Shown here one piece after another: positions 51,629 through 62,147 of a DNA stretch of 64,000 bases (position 1 is the first letter of the stretch; the number at the start of each line of letters is the position of its first letter). The notes under the pieces were generated by a model. The model did no database searches. It was not told the origin of the DNA and worked only from the letters and a program-made list of their open reading frames with translations. The position numbers and the translations under genes are program-made. Source of the stretch: Thermus parvatiensis (lineage in GTDB: Bacteria > Deinococcota > Deinococci > Deinococcales > Thermaceae); the NCBI RefSeq assembly GCF_001535545.1, contig NZ_CP014141.1, positions 1,754,001 to 1,818,000 on the forward strand, written 5' to 3'.

Positions 51629-51634
51629 TATAAT
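51629..51634 (+). promoter_or_regulatory. -10 element of the GH57 gene
   Basis: TATAAT at 51629-51634; the start near 51641 gives a leader of about 50 bases with SD GGAGG. It lies at the ATG of the longer reading frame (51633), which excludes that start. Confidence 0.55.
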
Positions 51635-51692
51635 GCCCCGTGTCCGGCTATGGAACCTCTTTCAACGGAAAGTTGGCCGAGGAGGGAAGCCC

Positions 51693-54620
51693 ATGAAACG
51701 AGCCCTTTGGGTTTTGGTGGTTTTTCTAGGGCCTGCCCTGGCCCAACCCCTCCGGGTGGCCATCCTCTGGCACCAGCACCAGCCCCCCTACGAGAACCCT
51801 GTCACGGGGCAGTACGAAGGGCCCTGGGTGCGGGCCCACGGGGTGAACGACTACCCCTGGATGGCCGAGGTGCTCAAGGAGTTCCCCGAGATCAAGGTCA
51901 CCTTTGACTACACCTCCACCCTCCTCAAGCAGATCGGGGACTACCTTTCCGGCAGGGCCAAGGACGCCTACTGGCGGGTTTCCGAGAAGCCCCTTTCCCA
52001 GCTCACCCCGGAGGAGCGGGCCTTCGTCGTGGAGCGCTTCTTTGACATCAACCCTCGCTTCGTGGAGAAGAGCCCCCGCTACCGGGAGCTCCAGGCCAAG
52101 AAGACCCGGGGGGAGGCCTTCAGCGACCAGGACCTGCAGGACCTCAGGGTCTTGTGGAACCTGTACTGGATCAACATAGACTACATTGAGCGCGACCCTG
52201 GCCTCCGGGCCCTCTACCGCAAGGACCGCGGCTTCACCCAGGAAGACGTGAACTACGTCCTCCGGAAGCATCTGGAACTCATGGCCACCATACTGCCCCT
52301 GCACAAGGCCCTGTGGGAGCGGGGGCAGATTGACCTCATCACCACCCCCTACTACCACCCCATCCTCCCCATCCTCCTGGACAAGGAGGCCATCCGCGAG
52401 TCCAACCCCGCCCTGGCCCTGCCCAAAGAGCCCATCGCCTGGCCCGAGGACGCCGCCTGGCAGGTGCGGGCCGGGAAGGAGTATTTCAAGAGCCTTTTCG
52501 GGAAAGACCCCAAGGGCATGTGGCCCCCCGAAGGGGCGGTGAGCCAGAAGGCCGCCGAGCTCTATGCCCAGGAGGGCATCGGCTTCCTGGTGACGGACGA
52601 GGCCATCCTGGGCAAGAGCGGCTTCCCCGTGAACCCCGCCACCCTAACCCGCACCTACCACGTGGAAAAGGACGGCAAGCGGGTGGTCCTCTTCTTCCGC
52701 CACCGGGACCTTTCCGACCGCATTGGCTTCAGCTACAGCCAGATGAGCGCGGAGAGGGCGGTGGAGGACTTCATTGGTGCCCTCTTGGAGATCCGCCGCC
52801 AGGTGATCGGCCAGAACCCGGGCGCGGTGCTCACCATCGCCCTGGACGGGGAGAACGCTTGGGAGAACTACCCCAACAACGGCAACGACTTCCGCCGCCT
52901 CCTCTACCGGCGCCTCACGGAGGAGCAGCGTAAGGGCACCCTGAAGACCGTGCTCTTTTCCGAACTCCTCAGCGAGCCCTCCTTGCCCATCGCCCGGCTG
53001 GGCACCGGGGGTTGGGCGGGGGATTTCGCCATGTGGGCGGGGGAACCCGAGGAGAACGAGGCCTGGGACCGCCTTTCCCGGGCCAGGCAGGCGGTACTGG
53101 CCTTCAAGGAAAAAGGCGGGGACCCCCGGGCGGTGGAGCAGGCCATGGGCCTCATCTACGCCGCCCAGGCCTCCGACTGGTTCTGGTGGTACGGCCAGGA
53201 CACGGGCTTCCCCAACAACCCGCCCTTTGACGAGGCCTTCCGCGCCCTCTTGCAGGCGGTGTACCGCACCCTGGGCCAGAAGCCCCCGGAGGAGCTCTTC
53301 ATCGCCGTGCGGCCCCCGGCCCAGCCCCAGGGGGCCCCGGGCCGGGTGAGGCCCACCTTGGACGGCCGGGCCACCCCGGAGGAGTGGCAGGGGGCCGCCT
53401 ACCTGGCGGACCTGGACGGCACCACCATGCAGACCCCGGACGACCTGATCCGCGGCGTGGCCTTGGGGTTTGACGAGCAGAACGTCTACCTGCGCGTGGA
53501 CCTGCGGGACGGGGTGCGGGCCCGGGACCTGGTGGGCCAGGGCTACCGCCTGCACGTCTACGCCACCACCCCCAGGGAGGAGGGCGGGGCGGCCTTCCCC
53601 GAAGGGGCGGAGGTCTCCCTGGGCTTCCCCCTGCAGCAGCGCATCACCCTGGACCTGGACCAGGTGCGGGAGGGGCAAGGGGTCTTGGTGCGCTTTGCCT
53701 ACCGGGAAGGGGCTTGGGTAATGGCCAGCTCCCCGGCGGACCTGGCTGGGCGGCGGGCCTGGGTGGACGAGGTGGTGGAGATGCGCATCCCCTACACCAC
53801 CCTGAAGGCGGAGGCCGGGGACACCCTGCGCCTGGCGGTGGTGCTGGAGCGGGGGGGTAGGGTGCTCGACACCGCCCCCAACGGGGCTCCCCTGGCCCTG
53901 AGCCTGCCCCAGCGCCTGGCGGGGAAGGAGGTGTTGCGCCTCGCCGACCCCGCAGGGGACGATCACGGCCCCGGCACCTATACCTACCCCAAGGATAACG
54001 CCTTCGCCCCCTTCAAGGGCCTCTTTGACCTGCTGGAGATGCGGATTTTGGACGGAGGGGACACCTGGACCTTCGTCTTCACCTTCGGGGAGATGACCAA
54101 CCCCTGGGGGGCCCCGGCGGGGTTTAGCCATCAGCTCGTGAACGTCTATATCGACTTCAAGGAGGGCGGCCGCACCGATACCTTCGCCAAGGGGGCCAAG
54201 GTGGCCTTTGACCCGGAGCACCCGTGGGACCTCTTCCTGAAGGTGGCGGGCTGGCCCCAGTACGGGCAACGGGTGGGCTTCCCGGACGGCACGGACACCG
54301 CCGATGGGGTGGTGGTGAGCAGCAACCCCGCCGACAAGCAGGTGATCCTGCAGCTGGACAAGAAGTACTTCAACCCGGCCCCCGGGCAGAGGGTGTGCTT
54401 CTACGTCCTGGTGGGGAGCCAGGACGGCTACGGCCCGGACCACTTCCGCCCGGTGGGCAAGGAGGCGGGGCCCTGGAACCTGGGCGGGGCCCAGAACGAG
54501 GACGCCCCCTTGGTGGTGGACTACCTCTGGCCGGAGAAGGGGGTGCAGGAGGCCATGCTCTCCCGGTACGGAGGCGGGAGGCACGCGGTGCTCAAGCCCT
54601 ACTGCGTGGCCTGGCCTTAG
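51693..54620 (+). CDS. Secreted GH57 glycoside hydrolase (amylopullulanase type) with C-terminal carbohydrate-binding-like domains
   Basis: 975 aa with signal peptide [19 protein letters not shown]57 motifs: [15 protein letters not shown] (motif 1), [15 protein letters not shown] (motif 3, nucleophile Glu) and [20 protein letters not shown] (motif 4, general acid Asp). Residues about 560-700 and 730-970 are beta-rich; the last one ([20 protein letters not shown] ...) is the glucodextranase/pullulanase C-terminal type of domain. Would degrade starch or pullulan outside the cell. Confidence 0.9.
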   Translation: MKRALWVLVVFLGPALAQPLRVAILWHQHQPPYENPVTGQYEGPWVRAHGVNDYPWMAEVLKEFPEIKVTFDYTSTLLKQIGDYLSGRAKDAYWRVSEKPLSQLTPEERAFVVERFFDINPRFVEKSPRYRELQAKKTRGEAFSDQDLQDLRVLWNLYWINIDYIERDPGLRALYRKDRGFTQEDVNYVLRKHLELMATILPLHKALWERGQIDLITTPYYHPILPILLDKEAIRESNPALALPKEPIAWPEDAAWQVRAGKEYFKSLFGKDPKGMWPPEGAVSQKAAELYAQEGIGFLVTDEAILGKSGFPVNPATLTRTYHVEKDGKRVVLFFRHRDLSDRIGFSYSQMSAERAVEDFIGALLEIRRQVIGQNPGAVLTIALDGENAWENYPNNGNDFRRLLYRRLTEEQRKGTLKTVLFSELLSEPSLPIARLGTGGWAGDFAMWAGEPEENEAWDRLSRARQAVLAFKEKGGDPRAVEQAMGLIYAAQASDWFWWYGQDTGFPNNPPFDEAFRALLQAVYRTLGQKPPEELFIAVRPPAQPQGAPGRVRPTLDGRATPEEWQGAAYLADLDGTTMQTPDDLIRGVALGFDEQNVYLRVDLRDGVRARDLVGQGYRLHVYATTPREEGGAAFPEGAEVSLGFPLQQRITLDLDQVREGQGVLVRFAYREGAWVMASSPADLAGRRAWVDEVVEMRIPYTTLKAEAGDTLRLAVVLERGGRVLDTAPNGAPLALSLPQRLAGKEVLRLADPAGDDHGPGTYTYPKDNAFAPFKGLFDLLEMRILDGGDTWTFVFTFGEMTNPWGAPAGFSHQLVNVYIDFKEGGRTDTFAKGAKVAFDPEHPWDLFLKVAGWPQYGQRVGFPDGTDTADGVVVSSNPADKQVILQLDKKYFNPAPGQRVCFYVLVGSQDGYGPDHFRPVGKEAGPWNLGGAQNEDAPLVVDYLWPEKGVQEAMLSRYGGGRHAVLKPYCVAWP

Positions 54621-54638
54621 ACGGCGTAGACTGAGGCC

Positions 54639-55292
54639 ATGGACCGGGACCTCGAGGCCGCCTTCCGACGGGTGGAGGAACTCCTCTTCGGGGGCCCCTC
54701 CCGCCCCGGCCTCACCCTCTACGACCTCCAGCGCCTGGTGGGCTACCCGGCGAAGGGAAAGGAGCCCTACGTCCACACCCTGCCCGCCCTTCCCGGGGTC
54801 CAGGCGGTGCGCCTCTACTACTACCCTGAGGACCCGGAGCTGGAGCTCATCGTGGAGATCGTGGACCGGGAGGGGAAGCAACACCTCCGCCACTTCCGCT
54901 GGAACGGGGTCACCTGGGAGACCCCCAAGGGGAAGAAGGGGGAGCGCAAGGCCACGGCGGTTCCTCAAGGCCCCTTGAAGGTCGGGGAGGACTACTTCCT
55001 CGGCTTCGCCCCCGAGGAGGCCGTGGCCCTGGAGGCGGCCCTAAGGCGGGGGGAGGCCCCGGGGCTCAAGTACCTCCTCTGCCCCAGGTGCCGCACCCGG
55101 ATCTTCTACGCCTACGCCGCAAACCCCCAGGGGCTCGCCTGCCCCACCTGCGGCAACCCCACCCTCCTCTTTAAGACCCTCACCGGGGAGGAGCGGAAGG
55201 ACCCCCTCGAGGCCCTGGCGGAGGAACAGAGGCGGCTCAGGCTCGCTTTGGAGGAGCTTCTGGCCTACCTCAAGCGCAAGCTGGGTCCTTAG
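54639..55292 (+). CDS. Hypothetical zinc-ribbon protein, 217 aa
   Basis: TAGACT at 54627-54632 lies 6 bases before ATG (leaderless). N-terminal 110 residues mixed alpha/beta; C-terminal zinc ribbon CPRCRTRIF ... CPTCGNPTLLF followed by a coiled-coil tail (ALAEEQRRLRLALEELLAYL). Next gene starts one base after its stop, so the two form an operon. Not recognised. Confidence 0.55.
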   Translation: MDRDLEAAFRRVEELLFGGPSRPGLTLYDLQRLVGYPAKGKEPYVHTLPALPGVQAVRLYYYPEDPELELIVEIVDREGKQHLRHFRWNGVTWETPKGKKGERKATAVPQGPLKVGEDYFLGFAPEEAVALEAALRRGEAPGLKYLLCPRCRTRIFYAYAANPQGLACPTCGNPTLLFKTLTGEERKDPLEALAEEQRRLRLALEELLAYLKRKLGP

Positions 55293-55293
55293 G

Positions 55294-55995
55294 ATGCTCC
55301 TTCTTCTGGGCCCCACGGATGCGGGAAAGACCACCCTGGCCAGGAGGCTCCTCCAGAAGGCGGGCGAGGCCTTTCTCCTGGATCTGGACCCGGGGCAGGG
55401 GGCCCTTCCCGGGACCTTCTCCTTTTTCCTCCACCGGGAGGGGCGCCTCTTCCTCGTGCGCCGGACCCTTTTGGGCACCCTCTCCCCGGCGGGGGCGGAG
55501 GCGAAGGCCCTGGTGGCCGCCCTGCGCTTAGCCCGCCTCATCCCCCCGGGAAGCCCCGCGGTGGGGGACACGGACGGGCTTCTGGACCCGGAATACCGCC
55601 TCCTCCAGGTGGAGGCCCTAAACCCCGTGGAGGTGGTGGTCCTGGGTGCGGAGGGCCTCTATAAGGCCCTCGCCTGGCGGAAGGACCTCAGGGTGCGCCT
55701 CCTCCCTCCCCTCCCCGAGGCCCGGAGGAAGACCCTGGCAGAGAGGCGGAAAAACCGGCAGGAAAGGCTCCTCGCCCACTTTCGGGAGGCGGGGCCAAAG
55801 CTTGCCCCCCTCGAGGGCCCGCCCCTCTGGGACCGCCTCTACGGCCTCCTGGACCCCGAGGGGTTCTTCCTGGGCTACGGGCGGCTCCTCGCCTTCGGAG
55901 GTGGGGAGGGGCTCTTCCTCACCCCGGCCAAGGGCGAGGTGGCCAAGGCCATCCCCACCCGCCTCGCCCTTCCTACCCCCGCACTACCAGGTTGA
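55294..55995 (+). CDS. Clp1/Grc3-like P-loop polynucleotide kinase, 233 aa
   Basis: Walker [21 protein letters not shown] and the diagnostic [12 protein letters not shown] of Clp1/Nol9/Grc3 RNA 5'-kinases (which read DxDxGQ). C-terminal beta part ([20 protein letters not shown]). Archaeal and eukaryotic family rarely described in bacteria. May phosphorylate RNA or DNA 5' ends; activity not shown. Convergent with leuS, overlapping by 23 bases. Confidence 0.75.
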   Translation: MLLLLGPTDAGKTTLARRLLQKAGEAFLLDLDPGQGALPGTFSFFLHREGRLFLVRRTLLGTLSPAGAEAKALVAALRLARLIPPGSPAVGDTDGLLDPEYRLLQVEALNPVEVVVLGAEGLYKALAWRKDLRVRLLPPLPEARRKTLAERRKNRQERLLAHFREAGPKLAPLEGPPLWDRLYGLLDPEGFFLGYGRLLAFGGGEGLFLTPAKGEVAKAIPTRLALPTPALPG

Positions 55996-58608
55996 GGATC
56001 CTCCCCGGCACATAAATCTCCTTCACCACCTCCTTGCCCTCGAGGTGGGCCCTTACGTTTCGCACCTTAAGGGCCTCGGCCTTGGCCACCTCCAGGGGAG
56101 CGTCCTTGGGGATCCTTATCGTCCCCCGCACCCTTCCGTTCACCTGGACGGCCACCTCCACCACGTCCTTCTCCAGGGCCTTCTCGTCCAGCTCGGGCCA
56201 GCCCGCCTCAAAGAGGCTATCGGGCCAGAACCAGTGCCAAAGCTCCTCGGCGAGGTGGGGGGCGAAGGGGAAGAGCATCTGCAGGTAGTAGCGGATGACG
56301 GTGCGGTAGACCGGGGTGACGGGGCGGTCCTTGCGGTACTCGTAGAGGACGTTCAGGAGCTCCATGAGGGCGGCGATGGCGGTGTTGAAGCGCAGGGCCT
56401 CGAGGTCCTCCGTCACCTTCTTCAAGGTGGCGTGGAGCTTCCGGTAAAGCTCCCTGTCGGCCCCCGCAAGTTCCTCCGCCTGGAACCGCCCGCTGGTGGC
56501 CAGGAGGGCCTCCTTGTCCTCGGCCACCCGGCGCCACACCCGGTTCAGGAAACGCCAGGCCCCCTGGACCCCCTCCTCGGTCCAGACCATCTCGTTCTCC
56601 GGGGGCGCGGCGAAGAGGATGGTGATGCGGGCGATGTCCGCCCCCTGCTCCTTCACGAAGGGCCCCACCATGACCCCGTTGCCCTTGGACTTGCTCATGA
56701 CGGCGGGCTTCCAGAGGTGGAGGGTGCCGTCCTCGTGGGGGCGGAGCTCGGCCCCCATCTTCTTCACCTCCTCCAGGGTAAGCTCGCTCTGGGGGATCTC
56801 CAGCCGGATGCGGGTGGGCTCGGGGAGGCGCACCACGCTTCCTTCCACCTCCACGGGGCCGAAGTCCGTCCAGGCCATGACCATGCCCTGGGTGAAGAGG
56901 CCCTTAAAAGGCTCCTCCACCTTCACCATCCCCAGGTCGTGGAGAAACTTGGTGAAGAAGCGGCTGTAGAGGAGGTGAAGCACCGCGTGCTCCACCCCGC
57001 CGATGTACTGGTCCACGGGCATCCAGGCGTTGGCCTTTTCGGGGTCAAAGGGGAGGCGGTCGTTTTTGGGATCGGTGTAGCGGAGGTAGTACCAGCTGGA
57101 GTCAAAGAAGGTGTCCATGGTGTCGGTGTCCCGCTTGGCGGGGCCACCGCACTTGGGGCAGGTGGTCTCGTAGAACTCGGGGTGGGCTTCAAGGGGGCTC
57201 TTCCCCTTAGGGCGGATGTCCTCCACGTCCTTGAGGTCGGGAAGGAGGACGGGAAGCTCCTCCTCGGGGACGGGCACCACCCCGCAGGCCTCGCAGTGGA
57301 CCATGGGGATGGGGGTCCCCCAGTAGCGCTGGCGGCTTATGAGCCAGTCCCGGAGGCGGTAGGTGACCCGGCCCTTCCCCAGGCCCTTTTCCTCCAGCCA
57401 GGCGATGACCCGCTTCTTCCCCTCCTCGCTTGGCGTGCCGTCAAAGGGCCCCGAGTTCACCATGATCCCGGGCTCCTCGTAGGCCCTTTCCAAAGGCTCA
57501 GGGAGGGGTTCACCGGGCCGTTCAATCACCTTCTTGATGGGAAGGCCAAACTTCTTGGCGAACTCAAAGTCCCGCTGGTCGTGGGCGGGCACAGCCATGA
57601 TGGCCCCGGTGCCGTAGCCAAAGAGCACGTAGTCGGCGGTCCAGATGGGGATCCTCTCCCCGGTGGCGGGGTTTAGGGCGTAGGCTCCGAGGAAGACCCC
57701 GGTCTTCTCCCTGCCTTCCGCCTGGCGCTCAATCTCCGTCTTGCGCTTGGCGGCCTCCACGTAGGCCAGGACCTCTTCCCGCCTTTCGGGGGCGGCAAGC
57801 TTTAGGGTCAGGGGGTGCTCCGGAGCGAGCACGAGGAAGGTGGCCCCGAAGAGGGTGTCGGGGCGGGTGGTGAAGACGGGGATCTTCACCTCCTTCCCCT
57901 CCACGGGGAAGAGGATCTCCGCCCCCTCGGAGCGGCCGATCCAGGCCCTTTGCATGGCCTTGACCTTCTCGGGCCAGTTGAGGCCCTCGAGGTCCTTGAG
58001 GAGCCTTTCAGCGTAGGCGGTGATGCGCAGGTACCACTGCTCCAGCTCCCGCTTCTCCACGGGGGTGTCCTCGTGCCGCCAGCACCGCCCCTCCACCACC
58101 TGCTCGTTGGCGAGGACCGTCTGGCACTTGGGGCACCAGTTGACGAGGCCCTTCGCCCGGTAGGCCAGGCCCTTTTCCCACATCTTGAGAAAGATCCACT
58201 GGTTCCAGCGGTAGTACTCGGGCTCGCAGGTGGTGACCTCCCGGTCCCAGTCGTAGAGGATGCCCATGAGCCGGAGGCTCTCCTTGGCCTGGCGGATGTT
58301 CGCGTAGGTCCAGTCCTTGGGGTGGACGCCGAACTTCAGGGCGGCGTTCTCCGCCGGAAGGCCAAAAGCGTCCCAGCCCATGGGGTGGAGGACCTCGTAG
58401 CCCTGCATCCGGCGGAAGCGGGCCAGGACGTCCCCCATGGTGTAGTTCTTCAGGTGGCCCATGTGCAGGTCCCCGAGGGGTAGGGGAACATGACGAGGAC
58501 GTACTGCTTCCCTCGACCCCCCGGGAGGTCCTTGGCCTTCATGAATCCCTTCTCCTCCCAGAAGCGTTGCCACTTGGCTTCGATGGCGTGCGGGTTGTAC
58601 TTCTCCAT
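55973..58608 (-). CDS. leuS: Leucyl-tRNA synthetase; one base missing near the N-terminus as read
   Basis: Class I synthetase: HIGH-equivalent [19 protein letters not shown]-equivalent VMSKSKGNG, editing domain ([20 protein letters not shown]) and zinc Cys clusters ([32 protein letters not shown]). The ORF from ATG 58608 ([20 protein letters not shown]) breaks at C4 58471-58474; one extra base gives exactly 878 aa, the length known for the T. thermophilus enzyme. Essential, so the break is almost surely a reading error. Confidence 0.95.
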
Positions 58609-58626
58609 GGCTCCTCCTCAAAAAAG

Positions 58627-58705
58627 CCCCTCCCTAGGAGGGAAGGGGCCCCAAAAACCCTTCCCCCCGCTAGGGACGTAGGGACGCGCGCACGCCCCCA
58701 TGATA
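58627..58705 (-). promoter_or_regulatory. leuS leader with attenuator-like terminator/antiterminator
   Basis: On the minus strand: TATCAT (58705-58700), a leader of about 85 bases, then GCCCCTTCCCTCC-TA-GGGAGGGGC (58650-58627) followed by seven Ts, an intrinsic terminator 18 bases before the leuS ATG. An earlier GGGAAGGG (58666-58659) can pair with CCCTTCCC of the terminator (58648-58641), giving an exclusive alternative fold. A short ORF VRASLRP (GTG start near 58691, with a CTA Leu codon) could be the sensor. No T-box sequence is visible. Confidence 0.5.
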
Positions 58706-58735
58706 CGCCTTGGCGCCGGGGCGCTTCCACACGAA

Positions 58736-58767
58736 GGCCCCGCGCCGGGAAGGTCCGGCGCGGGGCC
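58736..58767 (-). terminator. rpsA terminator
   Basis: 13-bp perfect stem GGCCCCGCGCCGG / CCGGCGCGGGGCC with 6-base loop, 13 bases after the rpsA stop. Confidence 0.75.
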
Positions 58768-58779
58768 CGGCCCAGGGCC

Positions 58780-60390
58780 TCAGCCCTGGGTCTTCTCCCC
58801 GGCCTCGTCCTCGAGGCCCAGGCTCGCCAAGAGGTCGCCGTAGAGGTCGCCGAGCTTCACCGTGGCCGTGGTGGTGGGCACGCTGGACGCGTCGTAGAGG
58901 TTGTACTCCGCCACGGCCCCGTACTCGTACTCCCTCCGGTCCTCCCGGCGGGGCGCCCCCTTGCGGCGGGCGCGCTCCTTGCCCGAGCGGGCGCGCCGGG
59001 GCCGCTCCTCCTCCTGGGGCAGGGGGGGCGGAAGGAGGCGCTTGCGGGAAAGGGAGACCCGCTGCTCCACCGGGTCAATGTTGAGGACCACGACCTCCAT
59101 CTCGTCCCCCTTCTTGAAGAGGGCAGCCGGGTTCTCCACCTGTTTGTGGTCCAGCTCGGAAACGTGGACGAGCCCCTCAATGCCGGGCTCAATCTCCACA
59201 AAGACCCCGAAGTCCGTGACCCCGGTAACCTTGCCCTTCAGCACGGTGCCGGGCGGGTACTTCTCGGTGAGCTGCTGCCAGGGATCGGGCTGGGTCTGCT
59301 TGAGGCCAAGGGAGAGGCGGCGCTCCTTGGGGTCCAGGCGCAGGACCACGGCCTCCACCTCGTCCCCCTCCTTCACCACCTCGGAGGGGTGCTTGGGCCG
59401 CTTGGTCCAGGAGAGCTCGGAGATGTGGATTAGGCCCTCGAGGCCCGGCTCCACTTCCACGAAGGCCCCAAACGGCGTGAGGCCCACCACCTTGCCCCGG
59501 ACCCGGGTGCCCACGGGGTACTTCTCCGCCACCGTGGTCCAGGGGTCGGGGATGAGGGCCTTGATGGAGAGGTTGACCCGCTCCTTCTCGGGGTCCACGG
59601 AGAGGACCTGGGCCTTCACCTTCTGGCCCTTCTGGATCACCTCGCGGGGGTGGTTGAACCGCCCCCAGGTGATCTCGGAACGGTGGACCAGGCCGTCCAC
59701 GGGGCCCAGGTTGACGAAGACCCCGAAGTCGGTCACCTCCACCACGGTGCCCTCCACCACCTGGCCGGGCTCGAGGCTCTTGAGGAAGGCCTCCCGGGCC
59801 TTCTTCTGCTCCTCCTCCAGCACCGCCCGGCGGGAGAGGATGACCCGGCCCTTACGGCGGTGGAACTCAATGATCTTCGCCAGGACCTGCTGGCCCACGA
59901 ACTCGTCCAGGTTCGGGACGCGCCTGAGGTCCAGCTGGGAGGCGGGCATGAAGCCCTGGACACCGTCCAGCTCGGCGACCACGCCCCCCTTCACCCGCTC
60001 CTTGATGGTCACGGTGACGGGCTCGCCCTTCTCGTAAAGCTCCTGGATCCGGTCCCACTTCTCCTGGGCCTCGATCTTCTTCCGGGAGAGCAGGATCTGG
60101 CCCGTCTCGGGGTCCACCCGGAGCACCTGGACCTTCACCTCGTCCCCAGGGCTCAGAAGGTTCCTGAGTTCCTCCTCGGAGAGGGGCTTGGTGGTGAGCT
60201 GGTTGAAGGGGATGATGCCCTCGGTCTTGGCGCCGATGTCCACCGCCACGCCTTCCGAGCCCACCAGAACCACCTTGCCCGTCAGGATCTGCCCGGGGCG
60301 CACGCGCTTCTCCAGCCGGGCCTCCGTCTCCTGAAGGGCCGCTTCCATGCTGAAGGTCTGTTCCGGGGTCTGGGTCGCCTTGTCTTCCAT
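58780..60390 (-). CDS. rpsA: 30S ribosomal protein S1
   Basis: 536 aa with five clear S1 OB-fold repeats, each ending in the VxLSxR-type motif (GQILLSRKKIEAQEKWDRIQ, KGRVILSRRAVLEEEQKKAR, KERVNLSIKALIPDPW, ERRLSLGLKQTQPDPW, EQRVSLSRKRLLPPP), then a basic tail. Fewer repeats than the six of E. coli, as known for Thermus. Binds mRNA on the 30S subunit; leaderless mRNAs common here need it less. Confidence 0.94.
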   Translation of the reverse strand: MEDKATQTPEQTFSMEAALQETEARLEKRVRPGQILTGKVVLVGSEGVAVDIGAKTEGIIPFNQLTTKPLSEEELRNLLSPGDEVKVQVLRVDPETGQILLSRKKIEAQEKWDRIQELYEKGEPVTVTIKERVKGGVVAELDGVQGFMPASQLDLRRVPNLDEFVGQQVLAKIIEFHRRKGRVILSRRAVLEEEQKKAREAFLKSLEPGQVVEGTVVEVTDFGVFVNLGPVDGLVHRSEITWGRFNHPREVIQKGQKVKAQVLSVDPEKERVNLSIKALIPDPWTTVAEKYPVGTRVRGKVVGLTPFGAFVEVEPGLEGLIHISELSWTKRPKHPSEVVKEGDEVEAVVLRLDPKERRLSLGLKQTQPDPWQQLTEKYPPGTVLKGKVTGVTDFGVFVEIEPGIEGLVHVSELDHKQVENPAALFKKGDEMEVVVLNIDPVEQRVSLSRKRLLPPPLPQEEERPRRARSGKERARRKGAPRREDRREYEYGAVAEYNLYDASSVPTTTATVKLGDLYGDLLASLGLEDEAGEKTQG

Positions 60391-60558
60391 GCCGCCTCTA
60401 TCCTCCTCTAGCCTTCTGCCACACGAAAAGGAGGGGGAGAGCCACTACTCCCCGCTCTCGTGTGCACAAGCCCCGAAGGGCATACTCCCCCTTTATACCA
60501 CCCCTCCTCCCGTTTGCCAAGACCTCGCCCCAGGCCTGGGCCCTATCCGCCCTCGCGC

Positions 60559-60586
60559 TTGACAAGGCCGCGCCTTTTGCTAAACT
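60559..60586 (+). promoter_or_regulatory. Promoter of tRNA-Leu
   Basis: TTGACA (60559-60564), 16-base spacer, TAAACT (60581-60586); tRNA begins 26 bases downstream. Confidence 0.75.
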
Positions 60587-60611
60587 GATGCTTGCGCTGA
60601 GGCGCGCCCAC

Positions 60612-60698
60612 GCCGGGGTGGTGGAACTGGTAGACACGCCATCTTGAGGGGGTGGTGCCCGCAAGGGCGTGCGGGTTCAAGTCCCGCCCCCGGCACCA
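60612..60698 (+). tRNA. tRNA-Leu (anticodon GAG)
   Basis: 87 nt class II tRNA: acceptor GCCGGGG/CCCCGGC, anticodon stem CCATC/GGTGG with loop TTGAGGG (GAG), long variable arm (GCCCGCAAGGGC), T-loop GTTCAAG, encoded ACCA. Followed by a GGCCC-GAAA-GGGCC hairpin that may terminate or connect to tsaE. Confidence 0.95.
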
Positions 60699-60729
60699 AA
60701 CCGAGGCCCGAAAGGGCCTTGTTTCGCTT

Positions 60730-61167
60730 ATGCGGCTCCTTCTCTCGCGCAAGCTTTCGCGCCTCGAGGACACCCAGGCCCTGGCGGAGGAGGTCCTAGG
60801 CCTCCTCCCCCGGGGCGCCCTTGTGGCCCTCGAGGGCCCCTTGGGCGCAGGCAAGACCACCTTCGTGGGCTTCCTCGCCCGGGCCCTGGGCTTCCCCGGC
60901 CGGGTCACGAGCCCCACCTACACCCTCATCCACACCTACCCCACCCCCGAGGGGCCCGTGGTCCACGCCGACCTCTACCGCCTGAAGGACCCCTCCCTCC
61001 TCCTCGGCCAGCTGGAGGCCGCCCTGGAGGGGGCACGGCTCGGCCTGGTGGAGTGGGGGGAGCCCCGCCTCCTCGGGGCGAGCCACCTCCTTAGGCTTTC
61101 GCCGGAAGGGGAGGCCCGCCGGGCCGAGCTATGGGAGGTCGGCCCCGGCGAGGAGGAGGGCGTCTAG
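60730..61167 (+). CDS. tsaE: tRNA threonylcarbamoyladenosine biosynthesis ATPase TsaE
   Basis: 145 aa P-loop protein: Walker A ALEGPLGAGKTTFVGFLARA, TSPTYTLIHTYP, HADLYRL and LVEWGEP, all typical of TsaE. Works with TsaB and TsaD to make t6A37 in tRNAs. It follows a tRNA gene, probably on the same transcript. Tail overlaps the convergent TlpA-type gene by 39 bases. Confidence 0.93.
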   Translation: MRLLLSRKLSRLEDTQALAEEVLGLLPRGALVALEGPLGAGKTTFVGFLARALGFPGRVTSPTYTLIHTYPTPEGPVVHADLYRLKDPSLLLGQLEAALEGARLGLVEWGEPRLLGASHLLRLSPEGEARRAELWEVGPGEEEGV

Positions 61168-61614
61168 CAAGGCCTCCCGGCCCGCCCGCCCGGCGAAGAG
61201 GGCCACCACCTTCCCCTCCCGGTCCACCACGAAGGTCCAGGGCTGGCCCAGGACCTTGAACCGGGCCGCCACCTCGTGGGGCCGGTCCCGGTCCGAGGCC
61301 AGGAGGGGGATGAAGCGGGGGTAGGCCTTCATGTACTCCAGAACCACCTCCCTGGTGTCCCGGGGCTCCCGGCTGATGACGTAAAAGGGGACCCCCGTCT
61401 CCTCCGCCACCCGGTGCAGGCGGGGGAACTCCGCCTTGCACACCGTACACCAGCTGGCCCAAAAGACGATGACCGCAGGCTTTGGCATCGTCGCCGGGGT
61501 CACGGGCTGGCCTTTGGGGTCCAAAAGGAGGAAATCGGGGAGGGGCTCGCCCGGCTTCACCGCCAGGGCCAGGCTCAACGCGCCCGCCACGAGAAGGGTC
61601 CAGAGTTTGGTCAT
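61129..61614 (-). CDS. TlpA/ResA-type thiol:disulfide oxidoreductase, exported
   Basis: 161 aa with signal peptide (LWTLLVAGALSLALA). Thioredoxin fold with active site FWASWCTVCKAEFPRL and cis-Pro in LGQPWTFVVDREG. Would reduce apocytochrome c or other extracytoplasmic thiols. Confidence 0.88.
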   Translation of the reverse strand: MTKLWTLLVAGALSLALAVKPGEPLPDFLLLDPKGQPVTPATMPKPAVIVFWASWCTVCKAEFPRLHRVAEETGVPFYVISREPRDTREVVLEYMKAYPRFIPLLASDRDRPHEVAARFKVLGQPWTFVVDREGKVVALFAGRAGREALLDALLLAGADLP

Positions 61615-61657
61615 GGCTTCAGTATGGCAGAAGAGGTTTTGAAAAGGGCGAACGCCC

Positions 61658-62140
61658 TCACCGGGGACGGCGCAGGCGCTTCAGGCCGTGGTCGGGCCGG
61701 ATCCCGTCCGCGAGGAGGTGGAGCCACTGGGAGGCGTAGTAGCCGAGCAGGCCGAAGCCCCACAGCTCCGGGGGAAGGTCCAAGGAGACCTGGAGGCCCA
61801 GCGTCCAGCGCAGGACCAGGAGGAGGAGCCCCACCCAAACCCCCAGGTAGGCGAGCCGGGTGAGGGGCCCAAGCAGCCAGGTGTGGGAGAGGCCCCGGTG
61901 CCTAAAGAGCCAGCCGTATGGGCGCCAGAAGGCGGCAAAAATCCCCCAGCGGCGGCTCGCCCTCACCCCCCGCTCCGCCAGGTCTAAGTCGGGGGAAAGG
62001 AGGTAAGTGCCCGCCAGGTAGGCGAGGCCGAAAGCCCAGGCCCGGGGGTCCTCCGGAGAGCCCCCCGCCGCCAGGTGGGCCAGGGCCAAGCCGCCCAGCG
62101 CCGCCAGGTTCAAGGCCTCGTGGGCGCGCCCCGAGGGCAT
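61658..62140 (-). CDS. Integral membrane metal-binding protein (DUF2227-like), 160 aa
   Basis: Conserved His/Asp motifs of the family: PSGRAHEALN, YLLSPDLDLAERGVR, FRHRGLSHTWLLGPLT and QWLHLLADGIRPDHGLK, joined by three to four transmembrane helices. Related to YdjM-type membrane-bound putative metal hydrolases. Function unknown. Confidence 0.7.
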   Translation of the reverse strand: MPSGRAHEALNLAALGGLALAHLAAGGSPEDPRAWAFGLAYLAGTYLLSPDLDLAERGVRASRRWGIFAAFWRPYGWLFRHRGLSHTWLLGPLTRLAYLGVWVGLLLLVLRWTLGLQVSLDLPPELWGFGLLGYYASQWLHLLADGIRPDHGLKRLRRPR

Positions 62141-62147
62141 GCCCCGA

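Noticed and set aside
51633-51692. Upstream ATG start for the GH57 gene
   Set aside because: It overlaps the TATAAT box and would put 20 non-hydrophobic residues before a typical signal peptide; the ATG at 51693 has an SD.
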